Shown here: positions 19,440 through 22,021 of the stretch, piece after piece | Layout: the number at the start of each line of letters is the position of its first letter | Position numbering within the stretch: the first letter of the stretch is position 1 | Virus record (IMG/VR): IMGVR_UViG_3300039307_000150 | Coordinates: 1-22,021 of that record | DNA from: a virus | DNA: 22,021 bases | Strand: one strand, 5' to 3' | Made by a program: the position numbers and the translations under genes | The notes under the pieces: model-generated | Seen by the model: the letters and a program-made list of their open reading frames with translations, nothing else | Databases searched by the model: none | What the model was told of the DNA's origin: nothing

Positions 19440-20200
19440 TGCTGTCCGTCCAGAACAATTTTGCGAGCTATATAGCCGCGCAGTGGCCGTTAGACGGGCT
19501 GCCGGTCGAGTTTCTCGAACCCAATGTGAAGGGGAACGGCTTGATCGTGGTGGTTTACTTCATGTCGGGGATACCCTACACGAACCCGAATTTCCAAATC
19601 TCGGACTCGCAGAAGAATTCTTACCTGCCTTTAGGAGGCTGCGGGGTCCTGAACGCGGGGCAGAGAAACCTCCTCCAGGCCTGGTACGTTCAGAGTTGCG
19701 CCGGCGGACCAAACACCGTCACGGTCACGGAAACCGTGGACACCGATGGGACGACGATCATTCTGGCCGTCAGCGTATTCGAGTACTCAGGAGGATTCGG
19801 CGTGCTCGATACGAGCACTTTCACCTCCGGTCTCGCGCAACCGACAATGAGCATGAACCTGATCACCACAACCGTTGATTTACTCTTTGGGTTTGCGATG
19901 GACTACGCGCTCCTGCCGGTCCTCACCGTGGACGCCGGCAGCACCGGATGGACGCAGGAACAGAGTGAATCTCTCAAAAACGTAGCTTTGAATCCGATCG
20001 TGGCCCTCCTGACCGTCGACAAAGCGGCCAATCCGGGGCCGCAAAAGATAAGATTCGACATGACCCAGAACTCGGGAGGAGTGGACATCGCCTTGCTCGT
20101 AGCCTTGCCGGTTGGCTGGACGCCGCCGCCGGTTACGCCTCCGCCTTCGCCCACGCCGCCCGCTTCGGGTTCGTCGCTGGGCTGGCCGACGATTTTCTGA
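19439..20200 (+). CDS. Tail-tip beta-sandwich protein with proline-rich end
   Basis: The 253-residue product starts at the ATG at 19439, whose first base is the last base of the preceding TAA, indicating translational coupling with the hub gene. It carries GNGLIVVVYFMSG, SDSQKNSYLPLGG, AGGPNTVTVTETVDTDG and VSVFEYSGGFGVLDTSTF, a beta domain found in phage tail and adhesin-like proteins (SDS..N.Y..., then a C-A-G-G-x-N-T-V-T-V strand and an F-E-Y-S-G turn). The N-terminal domain of the repeat protein at 3382-5466 has a related pattern. The C-terminus ends in a PPPVTPPPSPTPPASGS linker and a short hydrophobic tail (LGWPTIF). A tail-tip adhesin is probable; the ligand is unknown. Confidence 0.6.
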   Translation: MLSVQNNFASYIAAQWPLDGLPVEFLEPNVKGNGLIVVVYFMSGIPYTNPNFQISDSQKNSYLPLGGCGVLNAGQRNLLQAWYVQSCAGGPNTVTVTETVDTDGTTIILAVSVFEYSGGFGVLDTSTFTSGLAQPTMSMNLITTTVDLLFGFAMDYALLPVLTVDAGSTGWTQEQSESLKNVALNPIVALLTVDKAANPGPQKIRFDMTQNSGGVDIALLVALPVGWTPPPVTPPPSPTPPASGSSLGWPTIF

Positions 20201-20203
20201 ACG

Positions 20204-20240
20204 GTGAATAGTGACTTTGGAGACCGCAATCTGGAATTGT
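20204..20240 (+). repeat. Weak GTGAATA heptamer remnant
   Basis: GTGAATAGTGA and, 21 bases on, AATTGTGAAT are degenerate members of the GTGAATA family. No clear inverted arm remains. Confidence 0.4.
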
Positions 20241-20261
20241 GAATCGTCCTAAAGGAGCAAA

Positions 20262-20747
20262 ATGAGTCAGTTGATCCTTTCTGCCATTCCTGGCTTTTTC
20301 GATCTCGACGACAGCGCCATCGCCGCCGGCCAGCCGCTCACCGATGACTCCATGCTCAAGATCTCTCACAACGCCAAGTTTGGCGCGGTGCGCAGCAAGC
20401 TGGTTTTCATGGGCTTCTATGCGAACGGCAACACAGTGCCTACTCCAATCGATCCTGACGATGGCTACGCCTATTCGCGCGCGGAGTGCCAGTTCGTCTG
20501 GATGATCTACAGCAACCGCGCGCCAGCGCCGGGATTCGTTCCCGGCCAGGCAAGTCCGCCCGGCCAGTCATCCTCGCAGCCAGGCTCGCTCTATAACTTT
20601 CCGGGCGGCTGGGACATCAACGATGCGACCGGCGTCGTGACTTTGCGGACAACCTACTGGCAGAATGGAAGTGAGGTTGTGAACAACGACGGTATCCTCA
20701 AGGTTTATGCTGTCTGCCTGCGCCTGAGCTTGAGCAGTGCGAACTGA
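20262..20747 (+). CDS. Tail-tip or fibre-region protein, unknown
   Basis: The 161-residue product has a strong ribosome-binding site (AAAGGAG, five bases before the ATG). It starts MSQLILSAIPGFFDLDDSAI, has a hydrophobic beta core (RSKLVFMGFYANGNTVPTPI; AECQFVWMIYSNRAP), a Pro/Gly/Ser-rich loop (PGQASPPGQSSSQPGS) and a final beta part with ITD-like strands ending KVYAVCLRLSLSS. Position between hub/adhesin and fibre genes suggests a receptor-end component. I recognise no named family. Confidence 0.55.
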   Translation: MSQLILSAIPGFFDLDDSAIAAGQPLTDDSMLKISHNAKFGAVRSKLVFMGFYANGNTVPTPIDPDDGYAYSRAECQFVWMIYSNRAPAPGFVPGQASPPGQSSSQPGSLYNFPGGWDINDATGVVTLRTTYWQNGSEVVNNDGILKVYAVCLRLSLSSAN

Positions 20748-20748
20748 G

Positions 20749-20834
20749 AGGGAATAGTGAATGGTGAATAGTAGATTGAGGATTTCGACGGCTGTCTTCG
20801 AATACGCCATTCACTATTTACCATTTACCATTCT
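20749..20834. repeat. Heptamer hairpin, GTGAATA family
   Basis: The left arm (20749-20777) has GGAATAGTGAATGGTGAATA and GTAGATT. The right arm (20806-20834) has CCATTCACTATTTACCATTT and ACCATTC. The loop is about 28 bases. Confidence 0.85.
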
Positions 20835-20851
20835 TTGAACGCGGAGCAACG

Positions 20852-21493
20852 ATGGCTGTAACTAGAACAGTTCTTCCCCGCAAGGGTCTAATCCAGTCGC
20901 AACACGGCCTGACCAGCTACGAGGTTGACCAGGACCAAAACTGGGCGCTGTTGGATGCCAATGTCGCCTTCATGAGTGATCTGCCACTTACGCCATTCCT
21001 GGAACTCGGATTCGATGGATTAATTTCCGGCTTCGTCCTCTCCCCTTCCAGCACTTTGGTCCCTGGGATCACGGCCGGTATCCTTTACGCGCAGGGCGCG
21101 GGTTACACGGCTGCGACTGCACCTACGCTCCCGCCGGCGCCGGCCAGCCAAACAAGTTACCTGTTCTACAACTCCGTGAGCGGCTTCTATTACCAATCGG
21201 GCGCCGTGGGCGCGACGGCCGGCGACGCCCTGGTCGGTGTGGTCACCACCAACACCTCAGCGGTTATCGCAGTCCAGCAGGCGACGCCCATCTTTGGCGG
21301 GGTTAGCGTGGTTTCCAGCGCGCCGGGCAATTGCACAGTTGCTCACCTGCTCGGCCGTGTCCCCGTCTGTGCAGTCATTCAAATGACCAGCGGCGGCGCC
21401 ATCTGGTTCCAGACGCCGGTTAGCTACGACGGCACGAATCTCTATCTAGTGGCTTCCGACGCGGGAGTCACGGGAAGGGTGATCGTTTGGTGA
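20852..21493 (+). CDS. Tail fibre-like protein
   Basis: The 213-residue product has GGAG seven bases before the ATG. An N-terminal segment (GLTSYEVDQDQNWALLDANV) is like those that attach fibres to a baseplate; the middle is Pro/Ala/Gly-rich (ATAPTLPPAPASQTSYLFYN) and the C-terminal half is a beta-rich Gly/Thr/Val domain (CTVAHLLGRVPVCAVIQMTS, SYDGTNLYLVASDAGVTGRV) resembling C-terminal domains of short fibres: the H-x-L-G-x-x-P motif with following strands occurs in many phage receptor-end proteins. Its stop overlaps the start of the next gene (GTGA), so the two are translationally coupled. The receptor target is unknown. Confidence 0.6.
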   Translation: MAVTRTVLPRKGLIQSQHGLTSYEVDQDQNWALLDANVAFMSDLPLTPFLELGFDGLISGFVLSPSSTLVPGITAGILYAQGAGYTAATAPTLPPAPASQTSYLFYNSVSGFYYQSGAVGATAGDALVGVVTTNTSAVIAVQQATPIFGGVSVVSSAPGNCTVAHLLGRVPVCAVIQMTSGGAIWFQTPVSYDGTNLYLVASDAGVTGRVIVW

Positions 21494-21903
21494 AAAAAAC
21501 AGGATTCGGGATTCAGGTCCGATTTCGGGTCCGATCAAGATCGGACCATCGGACTCCAGTAATCGGAGATTCAGGATTCAGGGTCTCCAATTTCAAATTT
21601 CAAATTGCGCGCCTTCGTAGATCGTTCCTCGAGCTGGCCCCGGCGCTGCCACTCTGCTGCCTATTGCTCTCCGGCTTGCTCAGAGCTCAGATCCCCGCTG
21701 GCACTCCCACCTACAACGTCAACGCCAAGTGGGTCACTGATCGCGGCAGCCAGGTTTTCAACGTCAAGGCCTACGGCGCGGTAGGGAATGGGACCACCAA
21801 CGATACAACGGCGATCCTCGCGGCGAGGACAGCAGCGGTGGCCGCTCACGGAATTCTTTTCTTCGCTCCAGGCAGTTACCCGATGAGTTCCCAACTAGTG
21901 TAG
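21490..21903 (+). pseudogene. Pectate-lyase-like tailspike, truncated by IS630
   Basis: The frame starts at the GTG at 21490, overlapping the previous stop. Residues 1-45 are encoded by repeat DNA (GGATTCA heptamers and a palindrome at 21516-21555), then comes a signal-peptide-like stretch (ALPLCCLLLSGLLRAQ), and then SQVFNVKAYGAVGNGTTNDT with TAILAARTAAVAAHGILFFA and PGSYPMSS. That is the start of a pectate lyase 3 type right-handed beta-helix, as found in phage tailspikes that degrade polysaccharide. The reading frame ends two codons into the insertion sequence (GTG TAG), so several hundred residues are missing. The protein is almost certainly non-functional in this allele. The signal peptide is odd for a tailspike. 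Confidence 0.7.
21502..21583. repeat. GGATTCA heptamers around a GTCCGATC palindrome
   Basis: GGATTCGGGATTCAGG (21502-21517) and GATTCAGGATTCAGGG (21568-21583) are in direct, not inverted, orientation. Between them GGTCCGATC (21528-21536) and GATCGGACC (21539-21547) pair perfectly, enclosed by GGTCCGAT/ATCGGACT (21516-21523, 21548-21555). Confidence 0.8.
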
Positions 21904-22021
21904 TGTCCCATAATTACCTTGACTTATACAGATAAGGCCGATATGCTTGAGGACATGAGCCGAGTCGCAGCTCCGATTATTCTGTCGGCCGAGGAACGGA
22001 CCACCTTGGCGGCGTGGTCCA
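21895..22021 (+). mobile_element. Right IS630-family element, 5' end only (runs off the window)
   Basis: This is the inverted counterpart of bases 1-127. The junction is the TA in AACTAGTG (about 21896-21899), immediately inside the tailspike gene. Terminal sequence GTGTAGTGTCCCATAATTA is identical in both copies. The outer half is missing. Confidence 0.8.
21943..22021 (+). CDS. IS630-family transposase, N-terminal fragment
   Basis: The translation begins MLEDMSRVAAP and continues IILSAEERTTLAAWS, the N-terminal start of an IS630-family DDE transposase. An alternative start at 21955 (MSRVAAP) is more usual for the family. Just 26 codons are present before the window ends, at exactly the same codon as in the left-hand copy. 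The gene reads outward, away from the phage genes, so it cannot drive them. Confidence 0.75.
   Translation, partial: MLEDMSRVAAPIILSAEERTTLAAWS

Noticed and set aside
21905-21945. Outward promoter in the IS630 end (TTGACT near TATACA)
   Set aside because: The two boxes are only about two bases apart, so spacing is wrong for a sigma-70 promoter.
1-22021. tRNA genes or att sites
   Set aside because: No cloverleaf-like sequence or direct repeat at the ends was seen; the terminal repeats are inverted and belong to IS630.
1-22021. The whole window as one transposon with 127-bp terminal inverted repeats
   Set aside because: The ends encode the outward-reading start of a transposase that is cut by the window edge, and the right copy breaks a gene at TA, so they are two separate IS copies.

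Overview
The window is a block of bacteriophage head and tail genes, all on the + strand, caught between two partial copies of an IS630-family insertion sequence that face outward. The head genes have a Mu-like flavour (DUF935/gp29-type portal, gpI-type protease with a nested scaffold) and the tail genes have a siphovirus flavour (tail-tube candidate, tail assembly chaperone pair with a likely frameshift, a short tape measure, a very large hub protein, no sheath). No terminase, integrase or transposition gene, Mu F-type head morphogenesis protein, lysis gene or regulator is present. This is therefore a partial or eroded prophage, or a domesticated phage-like particle locus, in a moderately GC-rich bacterium. 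Repeat-rich soil groups such as Acidobacteriota would fit, but the sequence alone does not settle the host.

Layout: 1-127 left IS630 end; 171-1928 portal; 1962-5466 three proteins with hydrophobic or signal-peptide N-termini, the last carrying twenty 20-residue repeats; 5557-5856 small beta-rich protein; 5941-7638 protease with internal scaffold start at 7021; 7817-8206 small helical protein; 8318-8794 DUF2190 decoration protein; 9075-10013 major capsid protein; 10111-11762 small structural protein, connector and tail-completion candidates; 11923-12711 tail tube with a carbohydrate-binding-like insert; 12808-13411 tail assembly chaperones; 13525-14316 tape measure; 14406-15095 two small tail proteins; 15168-19439 1423-residue glycosidase-like/hub fusion; 19439-21493 three receptor-end proteins; 21490-21903 pectate-lyase-like tailspike cut off by the right IS630 copy; 21895-22021 right IS630 end.

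The most unusual property is the spacer DNA. Sixteen of the 21 gene junctions hold short arrays of 7-bp repeats, usually as a sense array followed by its reverse complement, so each spacer could fold into a long imperfect hairpin. At least six different heptamer families occur (GCTGATA/GCTGAGA, GTGAATA/GTGAATG, GGATTCA, GTCGAAA/GTCGAGG, GGGTAAA/GGGTGAA, GGGAATA). The same kind of element has entered coding sequence in frame (protease, tailspike N-terminus, portal C-terminus), together with a second class of GTAGGGGC-type palindromes (portal, third gene). Heptamer arrays are known from cyanobacteria (STRR repeats); such dense use as punctuation of a phage morphogenesis operon is striking.

The gene order supports one long late transcript building capsid, connector and tail in turn. 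The tail tip appears built for polysaccharide: a carbohydrate-binding-like domain in the tube, a six-hairpin glycosidase-like region fused to the hub, and a beta-helix tailspike that is now broken. No gene-free stretch exceeds 300 bases.
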